DNA of 64,000 nt from Elephas maximus indicus (lineage: Eukaryota > Chordata > Mammalia > Proboscidea > Elephantidae), in NCBI RefSeq assembly GCF_024166365.1, contig NC_064842.1, positions 10,015,001 to 10,079,000 on the forward strand, written 5' to 3'. The position numbers and the translations under genes were made by a program. This document shows, piece after piece, positions 23,151 to 32,912 of this stretch (within the stretch, counting starts at the first letter, position 1; the number at the start of each line of letters is the position of its first letter). Below the pieces are notes generated by a model. It worked only from the letters and a program-made list of their open reading frames with translations, had not been told where the DNA came from and did no database searches.

Positions 23151-24057
23151 TAAGTTATTATAAAAGAATTCTATGAACAACTGTACACCAACGAATTAGA
23201 TAGCATACCTGTAATAGACAAATTTCTAGAAACATACAAACTTTATTGACCCAAGAAGAATAAGAAAATCTCAATAAACCTGTAACGAGTGAAGAGATTG
23301 AATTAGTAATCAAAAACCTCTCCACAAGGAAAAGACCAGGACCAGAGGGCTGGGTAATTCTACGAAACATGTGAAGAATAATTAACACCAATCCTTTTCA
23401 AAGTCTTCCAAAAAACAGAAGAGAAGGGAACACATCTTAACTCATTCTATGAGCCATATTATCCTGATACTAAAGACATCACAAGAAAATAAATATACAG
23501 ATCAATATCCCTTATGAAAACAGATTTTAAAATCCTCAACAAAATACTAGCAGACCAAATCCAGCAGCATATTAAAATGATTATACATCACAACTAAGTG
23601 GGGTTTATTCCAGGAATGCAAAGATGGCTCAACGTAAGAAAACCAATCAATATAATACACCACATTAATAGAACAAAGGAAAAGAATCACGTGATAACCT
23701 AAATTGATGCAGAAAAGATATTTGAAAAAAATCTAATGCCCTTTTATGATAAGACCCCCCACCCAGAAGCTAATAATTGAAGAGAAATTTCTTGACATAA
23801 TAAAGGGCATTTATGAAAACCCCACAGCTAACATCATCCTCAATGGTGAAAGCATTCCTTTAAAATCTGGAACAATACAGGGATCCTGCTTTCACCACTA
23901 CAATTCAACCTTGTACTGGAAGTTTTAGCCAGAGCAATTAGGTAAGAAAAAGAAATTAAAGGCATCCAAATTGGAAAGGAAGAAGTAAAACTATCTCTTT
24001 TCACAGATGACATGCTCCTATATATAAAAACTCCCAAAGAATCCACAAGAAATCTAG

Positions 24058-24213
24058 TAAACCCAAACCAAACCCGTTGATGTCGTGTTGATTCCAACTC
24101 ATAGCGACCCTATAGGACGAAATAGAACTGTCCCTTAGGTTTTCCAAGGAGTAGCTGTTGGATTCTAGCTGCCAATCTTTTGGTTAGCAGCTGTAGCTCT
24201 TAACCACTGTGCC
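24058..24213 (-). mobile_element. Afrotherian SINE in an L1
   Basis: Antisense copy with CAACTCATAGCGACCCTATA (tail side) and TTTTGGTTAGCAGCTGTAGC (head side). The terminal CACCAGGG is lost. Confidence 0.9.
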
Positions 24214-25043
24214 AATAAATGAATTCAGTAAAGTCATAAGGTACAAAATCAACACACAAAAATAATTTGGGTTTCTATACGCCATTACTGAGCAATCTGA
24301 AAAGGAAATTAAGAAAATAATACCATTTACAATAGTATCTAGGGTATTAAAATAACTAGGAATAAATTTAATCAGGTAAGTGAAAGAATGTACACTAAAA
24401 ACTATAAAATACTGCTGAAAGAAATTAAAGAACACGTAAATAAACGTAGAAGACATTCTGTGTCTATGAATTGGAAGACTAAATGTTGTTAAGATGTCAG
24501 TACTGTCCAAAACAAACTATAAATTGAAAAAAAAAATCCTATCAAGATTCTAAAAGCCTTCTTTGCATTAATGGAGAAACTTATCCTGAAATTCATATGA
24601 AATCCTGAATAGTCAAAATAACCTTGAAAAAGAAGAACAAAGTAGAAGGACTCATACTTCCCAGTTTCAAAACATACTAAAAGCTACAGTAATTGAAACA
24701 GTGTGGTACTGGTGTGAGAGCAGACATATAGACAATGAGATAGAATTGAAAGTCCAGAAATAAAGCCATATATTTACGGCCAATTGATTTTTTGCAATGG
24801 TGCTAAGTCTATTCTACGGGGAAAAAATAGTTTTTTGTTTTTCAATAAATCGTGCTGGGATAACTGATCACCACATACAAAAGAATGAAGTTGAATCCTT
24901 ACCTCACACCACACATGAAAATTAACTCAAAATGGTCCAATGACCTAAATATAAGAAATAAACCCACAAAATTTGAATAGACATTTCTTTACAGAAGATA
25001 TACAAATGTCTAGTAAGCACACAAGACCATGCTCAGCATCATT

Positions 25044-25137
25044 AGTCTTTGTGTTGCTGTGTGCTGTGGAGTCGATTCTAACTCATCCAAAAAAAAAAAA
25101 ACTGAATGTCATCGAGTTGATTTTGACTCATAGCAAC
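25044..25137 (-). mobile_element. Afrotherian SINE, tail side, before LTR
   Basis: Two SINE tails follow each other, split by a poly(A) run at 25089-25101. The second continues past the LTR at 25626. An L1 flanks the group. Confidence 0.75.
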
Positions 25138-25625
25138 TGTCATGGATTGAGTTGCGTCCTCCCAAAATATCCGTCAACTTGGCTAGTCCATGATTCCCAG
25201 CATTGTGTGATTGTCCAGCATGTTGTCACCTGATGTGATTTTTCTATGTGTTGTCAATCCTACTTCTATGATATTAATGAGTCAGGACTCAATCTTCAAG
25301 ATTAGATAGTGTCTTAAATCCATCTCTTTTGAGATATAAAAGAGAGAAGCGAGCAGAGAGACATTGGAACTTCATGCCATCGAGAAACATGAGCCAGAAG
25401 AATAGTGCATCCATTGGACCTGGAGTCCCTGTGCTGAGAAGCTCTTAGACCAGGGGAAGATTGATGACAAGGACCTTCCCCCAGAGCAGACGGAGAGAGA
25501 AAGCTTGGAGCTGGCACCCTGCATTCAGACTTCTAGCCACCTAGACAGTGAAAGAATAAATTTCTCTTTGTTAAACCCATCCGCTTGTGGTATTTCTGTT
25601 ATAGCAGCACTAGATAACTAAGACA
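25138..25625 (+). mobile_element. MaLR-like solo LTR with exact 5-bp duplication
   Basis: 488 bases from TGTCATGGATTG to CTAAGACA, flanked by GCAAC at 25133-25137 and 25626-25630. AATAAA lies near 25555. Exact ends plus a 5-bp duplication are what is expected for a solo LTR of the ERVL/MaLR class. It sits inside a SINE that itself sits in an L1, so it is the youngest of the three. Confidence 0.93.
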
Positions 25626-25748
25626 GCAACCCTATAGGACAGAGTAGAACTGCCCCATAGGGTTTCCTAGTCTGTAATCTTTACAGGAGCAGATTGCCGT
25701 GTCTTTTCTCCCATGGAGTCGCCAGTGGGTTCAAACCTCCCACCTTTA
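25626..25748 (-). mobile_element. Afrotherian SINE, head side, after LTR
   Basis: Continues the SINE broken at 25137: CCCTATAGGACAGAGTAGAA, then GTAATCTTTACAGGAGCAG (long subtype) and GGTTCAAACCTCCCACCTTT. The L1 resumes at about 25749. Confidence 0.85.
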
Positions 25749-26515
25749 GGGAAACGCAAATCAAAACCACAATGAGATACCACCTCACACCCACAAGGAC
25801 AGCTACTATCAGGAAAATGGAAAATAATAACTCTTGGCAAGGAAGTGGAGAAATTGGAACCCTCATCCATTGCTGATGGTAGTGTAAAATGATGTAGCTG
25901 CTGTGGAAACAGTTTGGCATTTCCACAAAAAGCTAAATAAATCTGTATAGAAGTATCACATGATTCAGCAATTCCACTCCTAGATATACACCCCAAAGAA
26001 CTGAAAGCAGGGACTCAAACGGGCACTTGTACACCAGTGATTACTGTAGCATTATTCACAATGCTCAACAGGTAGAAAGAACCCATGCCCATCAACAGAA
26101 GAGTGGATAGACAAATGTGATGTGTAAAGGAATATTACTCGGCCATAAAGAAAGATGAAGTTCTGATATATAACACCACGTGGCTGAACCTCGTAAATGT
26201 TATGTTGTGTGAGATAAGTCAGATACGAAAGGACAAATATTGTATAAGGCCACTTACCTGAAGTATCTGGAATAGCAAATACAGAGGCCAAAGTTTATTG
26301 GTGGTTCCCAGAGGCTGCAGCAGGGGGTAAGGGGAGTTATTGCTCAAGAAATACTGAGTTTCCTTCTGGGGTGATGAAAAGCTTTTGAAAATGGATAGTG
26401 GTCATAATTGTACAACATGGTGAATGTAATTAATGTCATTGAATCGTACACTTAAAAATGGTTAAAATGGCCATTTTTTGTTATGTATGTTTTACTACAA
26501 TCAAAACGTTCAGAT

Positions 26516-26881
26516 AATGATAAACATTGTAGATGACATGCAAAGAGACGCGCCGACAGAACCACCCATCACGAGATGGTAGCCTGTATATCTATAGCTC
26601 GTTTCTTTCATCACTGTAGGATGCCAATAAATGTTAGTGTATTTCCTCTGCCTTCTAAGGTGACAATTAACAAATTGGAAAAACGTACCTGTATTTGTGG
26701 TGGAGGCTAGATAAAGGGCCTCTCCTTTGGTCAAGTCACATATTTGCCTTTTGAAAGAAACATTTTGGAAGCAGCTTTCTCACCTTTCTGATCTGTTTCT
26801 TAGTTCATCTCTTGATGGGAGAAGAGGAGCTTGACATTACATGTTGGTGAGGCCATTTTGGGGGGACACTGGAGATTCCTT
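26516..26881. other. Unassigned intergenic sequence
   Basis: Nothing recognised. Confidence 0.4.
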
Positions 26882-27038
26882 AGAAACCCTGGTGGCATAG
26901 TGGTTAAGAGCTACAGCTGTTAATTGAAAGGTCGACAGTTCGAATCTACCCGGTGCTCCTTGGAAACAGTATGGGGCAGTTCTACTCTATAGGGTTGCTA
27001 TGATTCAGAATCAACTGGACAGCAGTGGGTTTTTTTGG
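26882..27038 (+). mobile_element. Afrotherian SINE
   Basis: Sense copy with a well-kept head: TGGTGGCATAGTGG resembles a pol III A box and AGTTCGAATC (26937-26946) a B box. The tail is CTATGATTCAGAATCAACTG. Confidence 0.93.
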
Positions 27039-27243
27039 GGGGAGGGGGATCCTTTGACACCCTGAAAGGTATTCCTTCCCACAGGAATGCCTCTGCCATT
27101 GACTGATATCTGCAGTATGAAACACTTTTACTGCACCATAATGTAAAATGTGGTTCAGCTCTACGTGATCATAAAATTGGCTTAAATGCAATCATTTCAA
27201 GACTGGTTAATGGACATTTATTATTAATCGGTGTCTTTTAATG

Positions 27244-27292
27244 TCGCTTATAGGGTCGCTATGAGTCGGAAGTGACTCGACGGCACTGGGGG
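27244..27292 (+). mobile_element. Afrotherian SINE, isolated 3' tail
   Basis: Only GGTCGCTATGAGTCGGAAGT and GACTCGACGGCACTGGG remain, followed by (GT)n to 27303. A very short 5'-truncated copy. Confidence 0.8.
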
Positions 27293-27303
27293 TGTGTGTG
27301 TGT

Positions 27304-28325
27304 AGCCAAGAAGGAGAAGGTAACATCTCTATCGTCTCCCCACCCCGCTAAGAAACACACGTTCATTACCAAAAACATAAGTTAAGAACTTCTGCTTATT
27401 TGTTAATTTAGGGGGTTGATTTTCTGATAAAACAAGGGTGCAGTTATTTAGCAAGCTAAGTCTGTAGCCAAGAGTCTCTTAGAGAGAAACAGTTCACTGT
27501 CGCCACAGCACTTGTTTCTGAAAGGCTATAAGCTGTTATTTAGAGGCATTCTAGACTTGCTCCCTGTGAATTCATCTTTCAGGCTACTGTACTCAAGGTC
27601 ATTAGCCAGCTCAGGCAGAGGCAGCTGTTATAGAAAGCTTTTCCCTGCTCACTGGTAACCTCTAAGACGTCTTCACCAATTATCCTTTGGATTCCAGTCC
27701 ATGGAAAGCTACTCCCAGTAAAATCTATAAACGTCGTTTCAGCACCTTCTCCCTGTAATCCTTCAACCCAGGGTAGCAGCTGGACTGGTCTTTCAATCGA
27801 CAGAGTTCAGCCCTCCCAATTGCTGTAAAACCCCTGGAAGTGTTTGTAACACCAGCCTTCAGATGGCTGCTCAGTTCTGCACTATCCCGTTTCCTCTGAC
27901 GTACACTGGCAGGGAGAAGGGCTTGTGAAATTGCCTTTTAGATTTTTGAAACTGGAAAGGATCTTGGAGTTCATTTAGGCTATGTTCATTGTCACTTGTT
28001 ATCTTAGATGTATTAAGGGACAATAAAAGTCTTTCTACCTGATGCCCGAAGCAGCGGGACATGCAAACACTCACCTGACTCAGAGCACAGACCATTAGAA
28101 AGGGGAGGGACCCCAGGAATATTTACTCCCCTACTCCTGGAGGAAACAGGAAGGAAGGTGACGCAAGGTGAGGCACAGTGCTAGGCGCCGGGACATGGGA
28201 CATGGTTCTCGCCCCTACAGCTGCCAGCAGATAGAGGCAAACAGGTGAGTTAATCAGCCCCTTCTCATCAGGGTAATAAGTGCTATAACAGAAAACATGC
28301 AGAAGGCGTGGAGAACACAAAAAAA
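27304..28325. other. Unassigned intergenic sequence
   Basis: Unique-looking. The piece at 28160-28300 ('gaggcacagtgctaggcgcc', 'aataagtgctataacaga') resembles an old dispersed repeat whose family I cannot assign. Confidence 0.4.
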
Positions 28326-28340
28326 TAAAAAAAAAAAAAA
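28326..28340. repeat. Poly(A) tract
   Basis: A run of A at the tail side of the next SINE. Confidence 0.8.
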
Positions 28341-28492
28341 CTGTTTACCGTCGAGTCAATTCTGACCCATAGCGACTCTACAGGACCGAGTAGAACTGCC
28401 CCATCGGATTTCCAAGTTGCGGTTGGTGGGTTATGAACTGCTAACCTTTTGATTAGCAGCTGAGCTCTTAATCACTAAGCCACCAGGGCTCT
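28341..28492 (-). mobile_element. Afrotherian SINE
   Basis: Antisense copy with CGTCGAGTCAATTCTGACCC and AAGCCACCAGGGCTC. It forms a head-to-head inverted pair with 28534-28696. Confidence 0.93.
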
Positions 28493-28533
28493 GTGGACAC
28501 CACAGAGGAGGACATTTAAATGCAACTAGGAGT

Positions 28534-28696
28534 GGAGCCCTGGTGGCACAGTGATTAAGAGCTACAACTGCTAACCAATAGGTTGGCAGTTTGAATCCAC
28601 CAGGTACTCCTTGGAAGCTATGGGGCAGTTCTACTCTGTCCTATAGGATCACTATGAGTTGGAATGGATTCGATGGCAACGGGTTTGGTTTTTTTG
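28534..28696 (+). mobile_element. Afrotherian SINE
   Basis: Sense full-length copy from GGAGCCCTGGTGGCACAGTG to GATGGCAACGGGTTTGG and a T-rich end. The spacer to its inverted partner is only about 40 bases. Confidence 0.95.
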
Positions 28697-29775
28697 AAAT
28701 GGCTCAGTGAAGACTTGCGGGTGGAGGTGAAGCTTGAGCTCGTTTTGTCTGGCGTTGCTGGTGGGAAGGAAACCTGGGAGGCAGGAAATCTAAATTCCAC
28801 ATCCAGCATGTTATTTGCATGACCTTGGATTAGAAAATCTCTCTATATATGTAAAAAAAAAAAAAAAAAGTGGCAGGAAAAACACGCAAGAGCACAGAGA
28901 AGAGCAAGGCCGGGTTCATTTCTCGAATGCTTCTATCCTCAGACCTTCATGGGAGAAGACTCCCAGAGGAAATTTGCCATGGCGCTTGTCAACAGCAGTG
29001 GCCCTTGGGAATCTGGTGAGGTTTTTGTATTTGACATGACAAGTGAGAACAGTTGCTCTCTGAGGTCTTCTCCCCTGAAAACCATATGAGCTTGCAGATG
29101 GGATTTCTCAGATTTCCCTGGACTCTTGCACAGGCTATTGCTGCTCACACTTTTGGGAATTTTGGTGTCTTGAGCTTGCTTCAGCCGGTAGTCACCTACA
29201 GCAAAGGTCAGGGTCTTTCCCTCAGACTCAGAGGCTATATATTGTTATCATTTATTAATTCACTATTAGCATATTTCCAGCACACGCACTGTACTAGAAA
29301 ATTCTGAACAGAGATGACATGATCATAATCCCTAAGGTGTGTGCAGTTCAGAAAGTAAGACTAACAGGAAATTCAGTGGTTACAGGAGAGCGTGATAAGT
29401 CCTCTGAAAAAGGCATATCCTGAATGGGTGTGGGCGAGGGTCTACAGGGCTGGGAGAGGTCAGAGGGGGGTCCTGGAGCCAACAATTCTTCAGCAGAGAT
29501 TTTGAAGATGAAAGTGGAACTAACTGGATGAATCTGAGCGTATGTGTGTTGAGGGTGGGTGTGTTGAGGGTGGGTGGGAAGGGATACGGTTAAGAGTCTT
29601 CTGAACACAGGAGGATTCGGCTGTGTCATTTCTTTAAATGCTTTGAATACAATTCTACCTATTTCACACTTAAAAAATAACCCCAGAGGGGTGGTGTCTA
29701 TCTCTGTCAGCTTTAAAGCTAATTGGTAATGAGCCTTAGTCTCCTCACACAGTCAGTTTTCAAGATAACCTGACA
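28697..29775. other. Unassigned intergenic sequence with poly(A) tract
   Basis: A run of about 16-18 A at 28852-28869. The part 29230-29480 has the look of an old dispersed repeat. No coding signal. Confidence 0.4.
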
Positions 29776-29968
29776 GTTGGAGGAGTTTCCCTGGGGTGAG
29801 GCCCGTGCCACCTTTTATCTTACAAGAGATAAAAGGAAAGGGAAGCAAGCAGAGAGTGAGGGACCTCGTACCACCAAGAAAGAAGCACTGGGAGCAGAAC
29901 GTGTCCTTCCGACCAGGGGTTCCTGCTTAGAGCAGCTCCTAGTCCAGGGGAAGATGGACGAGAAGGAT
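29776..29968 (+). mobile_element. MaLR-like LTR, internal fragment
   Basis: GGAGTTTCCCTGGGGTGAGG, then AGAGATAAAAGGAAAGGGAA and GGACCTCGTACCACCAAGAA match the middle of the LTR at 30730-31237. Neither LTR end is present. Confidence 0.88.
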
Positions 29969-30143
29969 CATTTATTCACAGTCCCCTTCAGAGCCCAAAT
30001 TTTCTATGCAATATCTTTAAGAAAGAACTTTTCAGGTATTCTCAGGTATTTTCGTGATGATAGAGTTAAATTACAGAAAGAGTTGGGTAAGTTTGAATTT
30101 CTCTTTATATTCAGGAGGATATTAAGCATTAAGAGTTAAGAAT
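29969..30143. other. Unassigned
   Basis: Nothing recognised. Confidence 0.35.
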
Positions 30144-30335
30144 GTGGGCTCTGGGACCAGACTACCTAACATCAAACCCTGGCACGACCACTTTCTCAGT
30201 GTTGACTTTGGGTAAATAAATTACTTAACTTCTGTTATCCTCAGTTTCATCATCTCTAAAATAGGGAGAGTAAGAGTAGCTCCCTCATGGGATTTAACAC
30301 AGAACCTCGTACAGAGTAAATGCTCAATACATGAT
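30144..30335 (+). mobile_element. MIR SINE
   Basis: GTGGGCTCTGGGACCAGACT, then 'gttgactttgggtaaataaattacttaact', 'cctcagtttcatcatctctaaaat' and TAAATGCTCAATAC follow MIR from head to tail. Confidence 0.88.
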
Positions 30336-30729
30336 ACACACATATCGTATCTATACCTACGGCCAGGTCCATATCTGTATCGTCTGTATCTATCATCAGT
30401 CTATAAATTACACATCTCGTTTACATCAGCCCACCTCTGGCCCCATCCTAAGTAGGCAGCTGGACCACCTGCAGTTCCTCTGCATACACGTGAATTTGTA
30501 CCCACTCTTTTTTTTCTCACTGCAGTCATCATAAAGCCTCAGGGAAACCATAAAAATAAATGTCATTAGGAAAAAGATACGGTGACCTGCAGACTGTATG
30601 ATACTTTATGCTCTGAGGAATGAGTACCTCTAGGGAGGTATATTGTAAAACTGGGTAAGTTAAACTTATGAAGAAGCTGTTGGGTGGATGAGCATGGTGG
30701 CTCTGCTCTGCCCTTCCTGTGTTCCAGTG
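30336..30729. other. Unassigned intergenic sequence
   Basis: Short 'tatctgtat' repeats near 30340-30400. Nothing else recognised. Confidence 0.4.
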
Positions 30730-31237
30730 TGTCATGGATTGAATTATGTTCCCCCAAAAATGTGTGTATCAGTTTGCCTGGGCCATGATTCCCAGTATTA
30801 TGTGGTCGTCCTCCAGTTTGTGATTGTAATTTTATGTTCAAGAGGATTAGGGTGGGATTATAACACCCTTACTAAGGTCACATCTCTGATCCAATGTAAA
30901 GGGAGTTTCCCTGGAGTATGGTCTGCACCACCTTTTATCTTACAAGAGATGAAAGGAAAGGGAAGCAAGCAGAGAGTTCTGGACCTCATACCACCAAGAA
31001 AGAAGCACCGAGAGCAGAGCGCATCCTTTGGGTTCCTGCACAGAGAAGCTCCTCAACCAGGGGAAAATTGACAGGGAGGACCTTCCTCCAGAGCCACAGA
31101 GAAAGAAAGCCTTCCCCTGGAGCTGATGCCCTAAATTTGGACTTGTCGCCTACTAGACTGTGGGAGAATAAATTTCTCTTTGTTAAAGCCACCCACTTGT
31201 GGTATTTTTGTTATAGCAGCACTAGATGACTAAGACA
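30730..31237 (+). mobile_element. MaLR-like solo LTR
   Basis: 508 bases from TGTCATGGATTG to CTAAGACA. AATAAA is at 31168. The flanks CAGTG/CAGCA share three of five bases. Clearly the same family as 3622-4137 and 25138-25625. Confidence 0.88.
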
Positions 31238-31419
31238 CAGCACACATCCATTCCAAAGACTAAATGACCCAGGGTATACATATCACTGATACTCCAAGGT
31301 AGGTAATGGCAATGAGTGCCCAGGCAGGCTGGTGAGGACATAGCAAGCGTCTTGTCACTCCCTAACACACACATGTCTTAGTTACCTAGTACAGCCATAA
31401 CACAAGTGGGTGGCTTTAA

Positions 31420-32033
31420 CCCTTTGGTGACCTTACCATTTTCTGCTTTGAATATATATGTATATACATTTTTATATTATGTGTTTTCATTAATGGAAGT
31501 ATGCTGAGTCATGGGGTATGTTTAAATTTTTGGTTGGTAATATGGATTTTGAGAAATATTATCTGGGACTACATGGTTACCACTGAACTTTTCGCATTCT
31601 CAAACCTAGAGATTGATGGGTGATGTCTGTCCCAATGAATCTTAGTTGCTGAAAATATGGTGGGGCACCTTCCATAAGGTTACATGGCGAACCTCTGGTT
31701 TTCTAAATTTAATGCAAAAAAAAAACAAGCCAAGCCCACCAAGCCTCCGTAGCTATGACATAGGAAACCATAAGTATGCTTGCAAGGCTTATCAGGGGAC
31801 ACAAAAGCAAAAAGAGCAACGTTTTTACCCAATCACACTTCCTGGTTGCACTACCTTAATTGTAAGTCTCATACTTTGGGCATTCTGCTTCAGCTAATGT
31901 TTCTTTTGCCTTTCGCTGTTATGCCAGTCCCCTCTGAAGGACAGCAAATACTTTCAGTGGGAAAGTGTACTCCCAAAGAACTCCAGAGGCATAAAAATGA
32001 TTGAGATGCTCTATGTCCACAGGTCACCAAAGG
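31420..32033. mobile_element. piggyBac-like non-autonomous DNA transposon
   Basis: 614 bases inserted in a MaLR-like LTR. TTAA lies at 31416-31419 and 32034-32037. The left end is CCCTTTGGTGACCT and the right end is AGGTCACCAAAGG, a perfect 13-bp inverted repeat apart from one extra C at the left edge. TTAA duplication with C-rich termini is the mark of the piggyBac superfamily. The host LTR reads continuously across one TTAA, as shown by the related LTR (about 32210) that has no insertion there. The longest internal frames are under 85 codons, so no transposase is encoded. A homologous partial copy is at 21815-22140. Confidence 0.85.
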
Positions 32034-32160
32034 TTAAAGAACAGAAAGTTATTTTCTCACGGTTCTGGAGACTAAAGTGCAAATCAGGGTTTTGGTTGTG
32101 TCAATTCTTTCTACAGGCCTCTGTCCTACTTTCTGTTGCCCGCTGCCAGTCCTTGACATT

Positions 32161-32684
32161 TGTCTTAATCATCTGGTGTTGCTATAACAGAAATACCACA
32201 AGTGGGTGATTTTAACAAACAAAAATTTATTCTATCACAGCTTAGGAGGCTAGAAGTCCAAATTCAGGGTGCTAGCTCCAGGGGAAGACTTTCTCTCTCT
32301 ATCAACTCTGTGGGAAGGTCCTTGTTATCAATCTCCCCTTGGCCTAGGAGCTTTTTAGGGCAGGGACCCCAGGTCCAAAGGACGTGCTCTGCTCCTGGCT
32401 CTTTTTGCTTAGTGGTAGTGTGGTCCCTCCTCTTTCTGCTCAATTCTCTGTTTTATACCTCAAAAGAGATTGACTCAACGTACAACCTAATTCTGTAGTT
32501 TGTGTCCTGCCTCATTAACATAACTGCTTCTAATCCTGCCTCATTAACATCATAAAGGTTAGGATTTACAACACATAGGATAATTATATCAGATCACAAA
32601 ATGGAGGATAACCACATAATACTGGGAATCACAGCCTAGCCAAGTTAACACACATTTTGGGGGGCCATAACTCAATCCATAACA
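32161..32684 (-). mobile_element. MaLR-like LTR nested in another LTR
   Basis: 524 bases in antisense from TGTCTTAATCATCTGG to CAATCCATAACA. The flanks ACATT (32156-32160) and ACACT (32685-32689) match at four of five positions. Antisense AATAAA is not conserved. Confidence 0.88.
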
Positions 32685-32912
32685 ACACTCCTTGGCATTC
32701 CTTGGCATCTGTCTTCCCCCTGTGTGTGTGTCTCTGCATCCATTCTGTCTTATTATAATTCAGAAATGATTAGGTTTTTCACCCACCCTACAGAGGTATG
32801 ACATCATTAACATAACAAAAGAAAATCCTCTATTTCTAAAAGGGTTATAGTTACAAATTCAGGGGTTAGAATCCCACACATATTTTGGGGGGATATAATT
32901 CAATCCATAACA

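Larger units (their letters stand above)
23151..26515 (+). mobile_element. L1 LINE, ORF2 to 3' end, with insertions
   Basis: Sense L1. From 23155 it follows the reverse-transcriptase part of ORF2 ('gaattctatgaacaactgtac', 'ttattccaggaatgcaaaga', 'atgcagaaaagatatttga', 'acagctaacatcatcctcaa'). It then runs through the C-terminal region to the 3' UTR ('ccataaagaaagatgaagtt', 'gatgaaaagcttttgaaaat', 'cattgaatcgtacacttaaa'). SINEs at 24058 and 25044 and an LTR at 25138 interrupt it. It has many stops and is long inactive. Confidence 0.92.
31374..32912 (-). mobile_element. MaLR-like LTR broken by two insertions
   Basis: Antisense LTR from TGTCTTAGTTACCTAG (31374) to CAATCCATAACA (32912). Its own sequence is 31374-31419, 32034-32160 and 32685-32912, about 400 bases. 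It differs from the 32161 LTR in the middle ('tttattttctcacggttctgg', 'ccgctgccagtccttgacatt'), so it is a related but distinct subfamily. Confidence 0.78.

Noticed and set aside
31646-32209. Short frames in the piggyBac-like element as a transposase
   Set aside because: All are under 85 codons with no DDD-type catalytic pattern. The element is non-autonomous.
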